In this document: piece by piece, positions 37,201-46,524 of the stretch | Position numbering within the stretch: the stretch's first letter is position 1 | How the letters are laid out: every line of letters starts with the position of its first letter | Source: Acidiferrobacteraceae bacterium | Lineage (GTDB): Bacteria > Pseudomonadota > Gammaproteobacteria > Arenicellales > UBA868 | Assembly (NCBI GenBank): GCA_002724185.1 | Contig: PBOB01000002.1 | Location: 60,153-124,152 of the forward strand | Length of the DNA stretch: 64,000 nt | Direction: 5' to 3' | Program-made: the position numbers and the translations under genes | The notes under the pieces: generated by a model | Seen by the model: the letters and a program-made list of their open reading frames with translations, nothing else | The model's database searches: none | What the model was told of the DNA's origin: nothing

Positions 37201-38403
37201 TTATCTATCGATTAAGCGATATCCGCGCAGCTGAATTGAGAAGTTGCGCAAGGCTTCAATACCCGAGTTTTCTGCGTTATTACACCACTCTTCAAGCTGC
37301 TGGACTAGTCCTTCACTATTTATAGTTGATCGGTTCCAAATGTCCTGAAGCTTTCGTTTCGCTGCATACGATGTTGCTAAGCGGGGAGATAGTTCTAGTG
37401 CTGTATGAAGATGTCGTTTTGCGGTGGCGCTCAGTCCACGACTCTCTTGCTGAACTAGTTTGATTGCATTATTTAATACTGCACGTTGTTTGTTTCTTCG
37501 TATAGTTCCTCGCTGTGCTTCTTCTCTACAAACGGTTTGTAAAACTTCCTTGGTAAATCGAGATGTAATGTCGAATCGACCAACTAGAACTGCCCGGAGA
37601 GTTTCTATATCGCAGCGTGAACGACTTCCGCGTTGTACTAGCGATGGCTTCGTTTTATGAACGGCGGCAAGTCGCAATGTTTTAAGAATTTGAATATATA
37701 CCCAGCCAATGTCAATCTCAAAACGACGCGCGGAAAATTTTGCTGAGGAAGCAAATGCGTGGTGATTATTATGGAGCTCTTCGCCTCCTATCAATATGCC
37801 GATTGGAGTCAAGTTATGACTAGCATCAGGTAGCTCGTAATTGCGGTAACCTGTCCAATGTGCAAGTCCATTTATCACTCCTGCCGCCCAAAATGGTATC
37901 CATATCATTTGCACAATCCAGATTGCGAGCCCAGCGGTCAGGCCAAAAAATATGATATTAAGAGATAACATAACTACGATACCAAGACCACGAAAACTTG
38001 TATACAAATTACGCTCAATCCAGTCATCAGGCACACCTGAGCCATAGTCACGAAGAGTTTGGTGATTTCTCGATTCGCGCTGGTAGAGAAAAAGGCCACC
38101 GAACAGCACATTTAGAATTCCCACAACTTGAGGGCTGTGGGGGTCATCCTCGGTTTCTACTCGGGCATGATGTTTACGATGAACGGCAACCCATTCACGC
38201 GTAACAATGCCCGTTGTTAGCCATAGCCAGAAACGGAAAATGTGGCTTGCGATCGGATGCAGCGATAAAGCTCGGTGGGCCTGGTGTCGATGGAGAAAAA
38301 CAGTAACCGAAATAATAGTAATATGTGTGAGTGATAGAACGATAATTAAATATACCCACCACGCTAAAGAGTCTAGCAATGGGATTTGCATCATATATTC
38401 CAT
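37201..38403 (-). CDS. Acyl-CoA/acyl-lipid delta-9 fatty acid desaturase
   Basis: A membrane di-iron oxygenase that introduces a double bond in fatty acyl chains. 400 residues with about four transmembrane helices. The histidine boxes are HRHQAH, HRKHH and ELHNNHH. After residue about 260 there is a soluble, basic C-terminal extension ending LEEWCNNAENSGIEALRNFSIQLRGYRL, which resembles the tail of Pseudomonas-type desaturases and looks partly like an IS transposase tail. An electron donor is not encoded nearby. Likely role: adjusting membrane fluidity. Confidence 0.9.
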   Translation of the reverse strand: MEYMMQIPLLDSLAWWVYLIIVLSLTHITIISVTVFLHRHQAHRALSLHPIASHIFRFWLWLTTGIVTREWVAVHRKHHARVETEDDPHSPQVVGILNVLFGGLFLYQRESRNHQTLRDYGSGVPDDWIERNLYTSFRGLGIVVMLSLNIIFFGLTAGLAIWIVQMIWIPFWAAGVINGLAHWTGYRNYELPDASHNLTPIGILIGGEELHNNHHAFASSAKFSARRFEIDIGWVYIQILKTLRLAAVHKTKPSLVQRGSRSRCDIETLRAVLVGRFDITSRFTKEVLQTVCREEAQRGTIRRNKQRAVLNNAIKLVQQESRGLSATAKRHLHTALELSPRLATSYAAKRKLQDIWNRSTINSEGLVQQLEEWCNNAENSGIEALRNFSIQLRGYRLIDR

Positions 38404-38435
38404 GGGATCGATATCAAATCGTTCTTGACTAGTTG

Positions 38436-38654
38436 TTACCGTGCTCGATAAGTTATACGGCCTTTGGTTAAATCGTATGGGGTCAATTGAACGGTAACGC
38501 GATCCCCACGTAATATGCGTATGTAGTTCTTCCGCATCTTCCCAGAAATGTGTGCTGTGACGACATGCCCATTATCCAGCTCAACGCGGAATTGAGTATT
38601 TGGAAGATTTTCTAGCACAGTACCTTCCATTTCGATATGCTCTTCTTTTGCCAC
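38436..38654 (-). CDS. infA: Translation initiation factor IF-1
   Basis: An S1-type OB-fold protein of 72 residues that binds the ribosomal A site at initiation. The sequence is canonical ([48 protein letters not shown]). The start codon is GTG, unusual for such a highly expressed gene, with AAGGA about 11 nt upstream. It lies 32 bp upstream of the desaturase gene on the same strand. Confidence 0.97.
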   Translation of the reverse strand: MAKEEHIEMEGTVLENLPNTQFRVELDNGHVVTAHISGKMRKNYIRILRGDRVTVQLTPYDLTKGRITYRAR

Positions 38655-38913
38655 TTATTAAAAGTCCTTTGTATAAACCTAGGTCTAATTGTATCGGAGA
38701 CAAGAGCTTTCATCTACAGGCCCGGTTATTGACGGAATAATGAATTTCATTAAGATGTTGCAGGATTGCACTAAATTGTAGGTAGGTTTCTAGCCGATGG
38801 TATTATATAAATAACTCTCTAAACTAGCTGATATGGCAATATCTGAGCATACCTGTGCTCGGGTAAGGGCACATTACAGCTCTCATGCTTCACCGGAAAA
38901 AGGCGGCTAATTT

Positions 38914-39612
38914 ATGATTAATCTCTATTATTGGACAACGCCTAATGGGCATAAAATTACCATGTTTCTGGAGGAAGCTGGGCTCGACTATAAGATCATT
39001 CCAGTGAATATAGGCCGAGGAGAACAGTTTGAAGCAGAGTTCTTGAAAATTTCTCCCAATAATCGGATTCCAGCGATAGTTGACACAGCGCCTGCAGAAG
39101 GGCATGAATCTATTTCGGTATTCGAATCTGGAGCAATACTAATGTATCTCGGACTCAAACACAGAATTATGATTGGTGAAACCCATGCAGAGCAGGTCAA
39201 AGTTATTCAGTGGCTTATGTGGCAAATGGCAAATCTAGGCCCAATGCTCGGCCAGAATCATCATTTCGTTACGTATACCGAAGAAAAGATACCGTACGCG
39301 ATAAATCGCTATGTAGGCGAGACGTCAAGACTCTATGCGATATTAGATCGACAATTGAGGGATCGTGAATTCATTACCGAAGATTATTCTATAGCAGATA
39401 TTGCCTGTTATCCGTGGATTGTTCCTCACGAAAGACAAAAACAAGACATCGACCAGTTTCCTAGCCTGAAATCATGGTTTGAAAGAATCCAGGCTAGACC
39501 TTCAACTGCTAGAGCATATGAAAAGGGTAAAACTGTTAATAGCCAGACCACGATGTCTGAGGAAGCTAGAAGATTCCTATTTGGTCAAAGTGACAAGGTC
39601 GTGCGTGGATGA
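38914..39612 (+). CDS. yfcG: Glutathione S-transferase family, YfcG-like disulfide-bond reductase
   Basis: 232 residues. The N-terminal thioredoxin-like domain has YYWTTPNGHKITMFLEEAGLDY and the cis-proline SPNNRIPAIVD, near-identical in pattern to E. coli YfcG as I recall. The C-terminal helical domain has SIADIACYPWI. YfcG-type proteins use glutathione without a catalytic cysteine to reduce disulfides. Divergent from infA across 260 bp. Cytosolic. Confidence 0.88.
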   Translation: MINLYYWTTPNGHKITMFLEEAGLDYKIIPVNIGRGEQFEAEFLKISPNNRIPAIVDTAPAEGHESISVFESGAILMYLGLKHRIMIGETHAEQVKVIQWLMWQMANLGPMLGQNHHFVTYTEEKIPYAINRYVGETSRLYAILDRQLRDREFITEDYSIADIACYPWIVPHERQKQDIDQFPSLKSWFERIQARPSTARAYEKGKTVNSQTTMSEEARRFLFGQSDKVVRG

Positions 39613-39715
39613 AACAAACCAGAATAGATGAGGCTCTATTATGTGATAGGGAGCGCTAGATTTCAGGAGGACTACAGAGATATATTGCGAGTTCATATCT
39701 GTCAAAGCGCCATGA

Positions 39716-40864
39716 TTATTCTAGAATCTTTTCAATCATCCTTTCGTAGACTATCGAAAGTTTGGCGAGTTCAGCCACACTAACGCATTCATTTATCTTA
39801 TGAATTGATCTATTCACTGGGCCGAGTTCAACTACCTGTGCTCCTGCTTCGGCAAAAAATCTACCATCGGAGGTGCCGCCATCTGTTGTAATGTTTGCTG
39901 ATGAATTCGTTACAGATTTAATGGCTTCTATGGTCGATTGAATAAGTTCACCGTTAGCAGTTAAATATGGGGAGCTTGCTGTGTGCCATTTTATTGAAAA
40001 GTTTTCTACCGTACCTTCGCAGATTTTATTCATCATAGTTCGCAAATATTCAATTGGTGATGACGGAGAAAAGCGCAAATTAAAAAGTATCTCAACACTG
40101 GCAGGAATAACATTTGTCGCTCCAGTTCCACCTGCTATATTTGAAACCTGGAATGTTGTTGCTGGGAAGTTCCCATCTCCGTTATCCCACTCAAATTGCG
40201 CTAATTTGTCAAGTAGACGCCCGCACTCATGTATAGGGTTAAGTGCCAAATGAGGGTACGCAACATGTCCTTGAATTCCATAGACTGTTAGTACGCCACT
40301 TACTGATCCACGCCTTCCGTTCTTAATGGTGTCGCCAACGGTTTGAGTGCTAGTGGGTTCACCGACTACACAAAATGTTTTGCTTGCAGTCTCATGCTGC
40401 AGTTGTTTGAGTGCGTAAGCAGTTCCGTCTACTGCTCTGCCCTCTTCATCACTTGTGATAAGAATGCCAAGTGAGCCTCGATGATCTGGATAGGCGGCGA
40501 GAAATCGTTCGCAGGAGGTTATTATTGCAGCAAGACTGCCCTTCATATCAGCACTTCCACGGCCATATAACATGCCATCTATCACCGTTGCGGAAAATGG
40601 GGGATACTTCCAGTTTTCAATAGCGCCCGCCGGCACCACATCGGTGTGACCAGCAAATATCAATAATGGTTCGGTATTGCCATGCTTGGCCCATAAATTG
40701 CTGACATTGTTGTAACTAAGGTCGCTACAGACGAATCCGGCATTTGTGAGACGTTCAGCAATAAGTTTTTGGCATCCATTGTCGTCTGGTGTAATAGATT
40801 CACGTACTAATAGTTTACGTGCAAGGTCTAGAGTAGACTTTTCAATCGAATCTTGTGATTTCAT
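39716..40864 (-). CDS. dapE: Succinyl-diaminopimelate desuccinylase
   Basis: A di-zinc M20-family hydrolase releasing LL-diaminopimelate for lysine and peptidoglycan synthesis. 382 residues. Metal ligands and catalytic residues are visible in FAGHTDVVPAG, GRGSADMKGS, ITSDEEGRAVDGT and the C-terminal TDGGTSDGRFFAEAGAQVVELGPVN with IHKINECV. Length and motifs fit DapE over acetylornithine deacetylase. It is monocistronic. Confidence 0.94.
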   Translation of the reverse strand: MKSQDSIEKSTLDLARKLLVRESITPDDNGCQKLIAERLTNAGFVCSDLSYNNVSNLWAKHGNTEPLLIFAGHTDVVPAGAIENWKYPPFSATVIDGMLYGRGSADMKGSLAAIITSCERFLAAYPDHRGSLGILITSDEEGRAVDGTAYALKQLQHETASKTFCVVGEPTSTQTVGDTIKNGRRGSVSGVLTVYGIQGHVAYPHLALNPIHECGRLLDKLAQFEWDNGDGNFPATTFQVSNIAGGTGATNVIPASVEILFNLRFSPSSPIEYLRTMMNKICEGTVENFSIKWHTASSPYLTANGELIQSTIEAIKSVTNSSANITTDGGTSDGRFFAEAGAQVVELGPVNRSIHKINECVSVAELAKLSIVYERMIEKILE

Positions 40865-41034
40865 GTTTTTGCTGCTTGATCTTATCGATATCGTTAAGGC
40901 TATACTGCAAATAGAATTTTTCTACTGCAGGCGCTGATTTGCTTATCTTAAGGCGTATAGACTCCATTATTATTAAGCGTTCTTAACGCGCGCTTTAGGT
41001 TATGATTATCGAAACTGTATAACGCTCATTATCG

Positions 41035-42036
41035 ATGACAAGCATGCCTGAGATCAATATAATAGAAAAGTCTGTTGTGCAACAAGCTAGAGAAATACTG
41101 TTGTTGAAGACTGATACTGGCCGCACTCAAGAGTGGATAGAAGGCTTGCGTCAAGCTATTCCTGATCTCGAGGTCCGTATATGGCCTAATATAGGCATAG
41201 GATCTGAAATTAAGTACGCTTTGCTGTGGGATCCTCCTGAAGACTTATACAATGAGTTATCAGAGGTTGAAGTAATATTTTCGATGGGAGCAGGCATAGA
41301 CCATCTTCTATGCAATCCAATATTCCTTCGGAATCGGCATGTTGTTCGTATGATTGAGCCAAATTTGACTTCAGGAATGGTTGAATACGTTCTTTATCAT
41401 GTGCTTCGCGTCCATCGCCAAATGGATACATATCGGCTTCAGGCAGAATGTCATGAATGGGCAGTATTGCCTCAAACTCTGGCTTGCAACCATAGTATTG
41501 GGGTGATGGGTCTGGGTGTATTGGGAAGCGCTGTCGCTAGGACCCTCAGTTACTTAGGTTACAGTGTTCGAGGTTGGAGTCGTTCAAATAAATCAATTGC
41601 CGGTGTTGCTAGTTATAGCGGTGTTGAGAATCTACATAAGTTCTTGTCGGCGGTCGGTATATTAATCGTTCTGTTGCCGCTAAATCGTAATACACACGCA
41701 ATCGTTGATAGTGAGTTACTAGATCAACTCTTAGAGGGCGCCTATATTATCAATGTGGGCCGAGGTTCATTAGTCGTAGAAAATGATCTTCTAGCTGCTA
41801 TAGGCAGTGGTCAGGTTTCTGGGGCGGCGCTTGATGTTTTCGATGTAGAGCCTCTGCCACGAACACATCCGTATTGGAGCGAACCTAGGATTACGATTAC
41901 ACCTCATATGGCAAGCCTGACAAATCCTGTCAGTGGTAGTGCTGCTGTTGCAAAGAATATTAGATGTTATCGCAAAGGCTGTCGTATGGATGGCGTTGTG
42001 GATATGGGCGATTATCTCACGTTCAAGGAAAGCTAG
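41035..42036 (+). CDS. ghrA: Glyoxylate/hydroxypyruvate reductase A-like D-2-hydroxyacid dehydrogenase
   Basis: Reduces glyoxylate or hydroxypyruvate with NAD(P)H in the cytosol. 333 residues: NAD loop GVMGLGVLGSAVARTL, catalytic Arg in NVGRGSLV, Glu in DVFDVEPLP and His in TPHMASLT. The segment SMGAGIDHLL and the short catalytic domain are as in GhrA. No clear Shine-Dalgarno; a second ATG is three codons in. The glycolate oxidase genes in the window make a glyoxylate-recycling role attractive. Confidence 0.87.
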   Translation: MTSMPEINIIEKSVVQQAREILLLKTDTGRTQEWIEGLRQAIPDLEVRIWPNIGIGSEIKYALLWDPPEDLYNELSEVEVIFSMGAGIDHLLCNPIFLRNRHVVRMIEPNLTSGMVEYVLYHVLRVHRQMDTYRLQAECHEWAVLPQTLACNHSIGVMGLGVLGSAVARTLSYLGYSVRGWSRSNKSIAGVASYSGVENLHKFLSAVGILIVLLPLNRNTHAIVDSELLDQLLEGAYIINVGRGSLVVENDLLAAIGSGQVSGAALDVFDVEPLPRTHPYWSEPRITITPHMASLTNPVSGSAAVAKNIRCYRKGCRMDGVVDMGDYLTFKES

Positions 42037-42080
42037 TTGCTGGCGTAACGGAATTGGGGGGGTCGGTTGAACGACATTTC

Positions 42081-43268
42081 CTACTTAGGAATTCTCAACT
42101 GCGACACTATTTTCCAATTCTTCCCTGATTTTTCGATCCAATATTGTCTTACGACGAATGTGTCTGCTCGTGTATCGATAAATTGCAAATCAGCTACGTA
42201 CAGATCGTCAATGCCAGGATATGAGAAAAGGTTCGATTTGCCTAGATCGAGAACGGCGTCTAAAGGGAAATCTGCCAGAATCGTCCGTGACTTTTCAGGT
42301 ATATTAAGCCTGGTTTCAAAAAATGATGTGTCGTAGAAATTCAAATATTTTTCTTGTTCGCCCTCTCCTACTACCTGAGACCACTTCTTAATAGCTTGTA
42401 ACAAGCGAGCACGCCGATAGCTGATGTTACTGTTACTGACCCACTCTGGACTAGAGTCAATAACTATCGGAGTTGGTATAGAGCCATCAATGTAGCTAAT
42501 CAGTTTTTTGAAGTCTTTATTTGCTATCGATATACAACCGTCACTCGCAAGCGGAGCTCGGTTAACATAACCAGGTTCTGTTCCGTGAATCCATATGCCA
42601 TCCCCGGTATTTTGACTTAGGCGATCGTATAGGTTTGGATAATCTAGTGGTAGGGCGCCTGGCCCATATTTCTCATGCAAACTATTTCCAGGGATGAACC
42701 CTGTAATGCGATAGATGCCGACCGGAGTCTTTTTATCACCCTCCAGAGATTTTCCAAATCCTTTAATTCCGATACTTGCATAGAAACTTTCAATATTGTG
42801 AAGCATGCGCCCTGCACGCTTATATAAAATCAGTCTAGATGCGGGAATATCCATAAAGAGGATCAAATCATGGTCGGTGCTAAGTTGAAGTAAAGAGGAT
42901 GGAGTTAAGTTTTTTCGCGCAGGCTTAATCACATTATGGTAAGACCATCTAATGCTGAGTTGGTTACGCAAATCTGTGACTACATCTCGATCTGCATGCT
43001 CCATTTTTTGACCAAGCGATGTGGAGAGGCCAGCTTTGGCTGCGAACAAGTCTGCTATCATAATGTAACCCGTTCGGCTTTCGGGGTAGGCGGCTACAAA
43101 TTGATTGAGCATATCAGTGGTGATTTCATGTGCTGGCGTCATCATGAGCGCGACTACATGAAGAAGGTCAGCTTCATATTTGGAATTAGCGTGCAGGGCG
43201 CCTATAAACGATATCATCAATCCGATTGCGATCGATATGGCGACGCCGAGAATCTTGATATATTGCAC
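42081..43268 (-). CDS. L,D-transpeptidase (YkuD domain) with N-terminal anchor
   Basis: A periplasmic peptidoglycan cross-linking or lipoprotein-attaching enzyme. From the GTG at 43268, which overlaps the stop of the upstream TPR gene as TAGTG, the protein has 395 residues: a membrane anchor (ILGVAISIAIGLMISFIGAL), a helical spacer, the YkuD domain with H228 and C245 in HGTEP and SDGCISI, and a C-terminal NTF2-like or unknown domain. A TTG 16 codons earlier is less likely. Tight coupling with the TPR gene suggests one envelope module. Confidence 0.88.
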   Translation of the reverse strand: MQYIKILGVAISIAIGLMISFIGALHANSKYEADLLHVVALMMTPAHEITTDMLNQFVAAYPESRTGYIMIADLFAAKAGLSTSLGQKMEHADRDVVTDLRNQLSIRWSYHNVIKPARKNLTPSSLLQLSTDHDLILFMDIPASRLILYKRAGRMLHNIESFYASIGIKGFGKSLEGDKKTPVGIYRITGFIPGNSLHEKYGPGALPLDYPNLYDRLSQNTGDGIWIHGTEPGYVNRAPLASDGCISIANKDFKKLISYIDGSIPTPIVIDSSPEWVSNSNISYRRARLLQAIKKWSQVVGEGEQEKYLNFYDTSFFETRLNIPEKSRTILADFPLDAVLDLGKSNLFSYPGIDDLYVADLQFIDTRADTFVVRQYWIEKSGKNWKIVSQLRIPK

Positions 43269-43882
43269 TACGGTAAGATGCAGCCAGTTTCCAGTAATAG
43301 GGGGCCCGACTCCCAACTGTTATGAAGTTGCTTTGTGTGAATGAGCTCGATGCCAGGTTGTAAATCTGCTATTTTTTCAGTTTCTTTAATATTTAATGCT
43401 TGTTGGTAAGCGTTTGCTGCACGAGCGACGTAGATCGTTGTCAGATTCTGCTGGAGGGCTCGATAAGTTGAATGTGTAGAGAGACCCTTTAGAAGAAGTT
43501 TCTCTGCTTCTATCATATTTCCTTGAGATGCGTGTAGTTGGGCCAGATTGTTGTAGGATTCTGGAATACGTGGAAATAGTTCGATCAGTGCCTTGTACAG
43601 GCGCATCGCTGTGGCGATCTCTCCAATCACTTCATATACCCGAGCCTCCATAAATATTAAATGTGGATCACAGGGGCGAATTGGTCTGAGATCTTCTAAG
43701 AGTGTTAAGGCGGGAAGGTATTCACCAGCTTCAAGAAGGTCTTCCACAGCACTGAGTTCCGTATCACCCAGCGATTTAGCGATATATGTAAAGTACAGAC
43801 ACACAATCATAGCTAGTGCAACAAATGTCCCAAACCATAGCGCTCTTACACAAGCAATAAGCTTGGGAATTTGTAAAATCAT
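43268..43882 (-). CDS. TPR-repeat protein with N-terminal membrane anchor
   Basis: 204 residues. One transmembrane segment (ALWFGTFVALAMIVCLYFTYIA) is followed by tetratricopeptide repeats, e.g. GEYLPALTLLEDLRPIRP, GEIATAMRLYKALIELFP and GNMIEAEKLLLKGL. It probably scaffolds envelope proteins on the periplasmic side. Its stop codon shares a G with the GTG start of the L,D-transpeptidase gene, so the two are translationally coupled. No enzymatic motif. Confidence 0.8.
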   Translation of the reverse strand: MILQIPKLIACVRALWFGTFVALAMIVCLYFTYIAKSLGDTELSAVEDLLEAGEYLPALTLLEDLRPIRPCDPHLIFMEARVYEVIGEIATAMRLYKALIELFPRIPESYNNLAQLHASQGNMIEAEKLLLKGLSTHSTYRALQQNLTTIYVARAANAYQQALNIKETEKIADLQPGIELIHTKQLHNSWESGPLLLETGCILP

Positions 43883-43900
43883 AATGTATTGAGTGATATC

Positions 43901-45748
43901 TTAGGGTCGAGCTCTTTCACTCTCCCACCGTTCATTCCAGTTAGTTGTGACTTGGTCTAAAATTGTTAATTGGGTGGTTTGAACCCATGCTGGAAATGAA
44001 CTTCTTACGCTTACTCGAATCCAGTCCCCTTCCTTGCTAATTACTTTAACCTGAGCATTATTTTCAAATGTTCCCAATACTGTTGATGTGGTTGATGTAG
44101 AAGGTAGTGATCGTGCGCGAACTTGTAAGCCGCGTATATAAGCATAGTCCCCCGCCTGTTCGACATATCGCCCGTATACCCAAACATTGAGAGGCGTTGG
44201 CATCAATACTAGAGCCCAACCTGCATCTTCAGAAATTACCTTCAGTGGTATATCTTTCAAAAGTAATTTTAGCAATGGTGCATCGATACTATTGGAGCCG
44301 AGAACCTCTGCACTAGTTGTACGAATGAACGCTGGCTTGAATGATCGACTCAGTGATGCAGTTGTAGTTGTTTGAGCGTCTGAGCGAGACTCTGATTCTT
44401 TTTGATTGCTAATTATAGTGCTTTCATCTGTGCTAAATTGTTCTTTGCTGGATGTTGTTGCAACGGTTTGATCCCACTTCATCATCCAATCGTTTGTTAC
44501 ATTTGGAAGTATTTCTAATTGCGCGATTGACATCCACAGCGGGGTTCGTGGCGGGGACGACACTTGTTTCCACTGGCCATTATCACCAAACACCGAAACG
44601 ATCTCACCATCATTAAAAAGTCCAACTACTACGGATTCACGCGTAGTAGCTGGTAATGATCTAGCGCGGACTCTATGACCACGAATTTTCTTTTGTCCAT
44701 CAACGTAGCGACCAAAAACCCAAACGCGAGCAAGGCCTGGAGCATTTACGCGAGCCCAATCACCGTTTAGCGTAATAATCTTGATTGGGGCTCCAGCTTC
44801 TAGATCTCCTAGCACCGCACTCGAATCATCAGCGCTAGCGTAGAGCTGACCACCACCTTTAGCGACTACGCTAGCTTGATAGTCTACGGTAAAAGTCTCA
44901 TCTGTGTTAATCGTGGTATTGGCTAATACTTCCTTTGGTTGGGCGGCAGTGGTGGATGCATCTTTACTTTCTGGTTCGGCGATATCGGTTGCGGATTGGC
45001 TGATATTATTATGTTGTGTGACAGAGTTTTCTTTATTTACTAAGAGTGTATTCTCGTACTCCAAGCGCACCTGATCGACAAATTCTTTTGCCGAGCCTTG
45101 GTCGTTGACGGCAGCTTGGCTGATCCACTTTAGCGCCTTCTCAAGATCCTTCTCTGCGCCTTTTCCAAAATAGTAGGTGAGGCCTAGATTGAACTGGGCA
45201 TCAGGGTGATTGGCCGCCGCTGCCTTTTCCCACCAATCAACCGCCTCAGCGTAGCTTTGCCGAGCTCCGTCACCCTTCCAATGAGCAGCCCCTAGGTTGA
45301 ACATCGATTGTACATCTCCAGCTTCCGCCGCTTTGAGGAACCAGTTCATCGCTTCTGTTAGATCTTTTTCAAACCCTTGGCCTCGATAGTAGGCAGTCGC
45401 TATATTGAACATCGATTGTACATCTCCAGCTTCCGCCGCTTTGAGGAACCAGTTCATCGCTTCTGTTAGATCTTTTTCAACGCCATTACCCTCGAGATAG
45501 GCGATTGCAAGTGCAATTTGAGAAGGAGTATGGTTTTCGCGAGCTAGTGATTGCCAGATGGTAATGGCGGTATCGTAGTCACCACTCTTGGAAGCTTCAA
45601 CAGCATTGTTATAACCTGTAGTATCTCCTAGCGCAATATTTATTGGGAAAAGGAAGCTTAGAATTATGCCAACAAGCCAAGGCCGTAGTCTTGTTGGCGC
45701 AGATAGAAATATTCGTTTATGGTTGATAAGAGTTCTCATGTCCTTCAT
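43901..45748 (-). CDS. Sel1-repeat and SH3-domain exported protein
   Basis: 615 residues: signal or anchor (LVGIILSFLFPINIALG), a TPR/Sel1 region of four or five repeats (GNGVEKDLTEAMNWFLKAAEAGD type), a linker, then three or four bacterial SH3-like modules with repeated RARSLPAT and GRYV motifs. It likely binds peptidoglycan or proteins in the periplasm. A 76-bp block encoding most of a Sel1 repeat occurs twice with no mismatch, 108 bp apart, a recent one-repeat duplication. The ATG overlaps the stop of the TerC-type gene (ATGA), implying coupled translation. Confidence 0.82.
   Translation of the reverse strand: MKDMRTLINHKRIFLSAPTRLRPWLVGIILSFLFPINIALGDTTGYNNAVEASKSGDYDTAITIWQSLARENHTPSQIALAIAYLEGNGVEKDLTEAMNWFLKAAEAGDVQSMFNIATAYYRGQGFEKDLTEAMNWFLKAAEAGDVQSMFNLGAAHWKGDGARQSYAEAVDWWEKAAAANHPDAQFNLGLTYYFGKGAEKDLEKALKWISQAAVNDQGSAKEFVDQVRLEYENTLLVNKENSVTQHNNISQSATDIAEPESKDASTTAAQPKEVLANTTINTDETFTVDYQASVVAKGGGQLYASADDSSAVLGDLEAGAPIKIITLNGDWARVNAPGLARVWVFGRYVDGQKKIRGHRVRARSLPATTRESVVVGLFNDGEIVSVFGDNGQWKQVSSPPRTPLWMSIAQLEILPNVTNDWMMKWDQTVATTSSKEQFSTDESTIISNQKESESRSDAQTTTTASLSRSFKPAFIRTTSAEVLGSNSIDAPLLKLLLKDIPLKVISEDAGWALVLMPTPLNVWVYGRYVEQAGDYAYIRGLQVRARSLPSTSTTSTVLGTFENNAQVKVISKEGDWIRVSVRSSFPAWVQTTQLTILDQVTTNWNERWESERARP
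45297..45372. repeat. 76-bp direct repeat, copy 1
   Basis: Identical to 45405-45480 at an offset of 108 bp, or one 36-residue Sel1 repeat. It lies inside the Sel1/SH3 gene. Confidence 0.93.
45405..45480. repeat. 76-bp direct repeat, copy 2
   Basis: The second identical copy of the block at 45297-45372. Zero divergence points to recent duplication or gene conversion. Confidence 0.93.
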
Positions 45749-46353
45749 GGTTTTTTTGTCAATAGTTCAGCATTTATCTCTATTGCTCCACTCCAAATCA
45801 TTGATAGTGCCACATACAATAGTATTGCAAGGCCAATGTAGGCTATCCAACGATACCGCTCAAGCATCCGCGCTACAAGAGCGGCACCCGCTGCCATTAA
45901 AACGATCGACAGTATAAGGCCAAAAATGAGAATAACAGGGTGGTGTCGAGCCACGCCAGCAACTGCCAAAACGTTATCAAGTGACATTGACAGATCAGCG
46001 ACAATGATCTGCCATATAGCTCTTTTTACAGAAGAGGGGCTTCCATGGCCAGAGCTAGGTGCGCCAACCTCATCTTCTTTGCGGGTTAATTGTTGTATTA
46101 ACTTCCAGCAAACCCAGAGAAGTAGCAGTCCGCCGATCAGCAGAATTCCTGTTATCTCAAGCAATTGAACGGTTATGAGGGCAAAAGCAATGCGCATTAC
46201 AGCAGCTAGCAGGATGCCGATCATTATCACGCGGCGGCGTTGATCAGCAGGGACTGTGGCTGCGACCATGCCAATTATTATCGCGTTATCGCCGGCCAGC
46301 ACAAGATCAACAATTACGACTTGGAGGAATGCACTAATTTGATCGAATAGCAT
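45745..46353 (-). CDS. TerC/YjbE-family integral membrane protein
   Basis: 202 residues with about seven transmembrane helices and the paired TerC acidic motifs DLVLAGDNAII and DLSMSLDNVLAVA. Members are implicated in manganese efflux or metal loading of exported proteins. It heads a two-gene unit with the Sel1/SH3 protein through a 4-nt ATGA overlap. No yybP-ykoY manganese riboswitch could be recognised in the short upstream region. Confidence 0.88.
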   Translation of the reverse strand: MLFDQISAFLQVVIVDLVLAGDNAIIIGMVAATVPADQRRRVIMIGILLAAVMRIAFALITVQLLEITGILLIGGLLLLWVCWKLIQQLTRKEDEVGAPSSGHGSPSSVKRAIWQIIVADLSMSLDNVLAVAGVARHHPVILIFGLILSIVLMAAGAALVARMLERYRWIAYIGLAILLYVALSMIWSGAIEINAELLTKKP

Positions 46354-46524
46354 CTCTGGGGGCTATATTCATAGGCTAAATTGTTGTCATAGGCATTAGC
46401 TTATCCTTTAAATTCGGATACTGCTAGAGTAAGTTTGTCTGCACAGACAACTTTAGGTAGAGTCCCTACTATAATCGATGCACTTGGAATAAATGTAAAC
46501 TTTCACCGGAGCAGTTTACACAGT

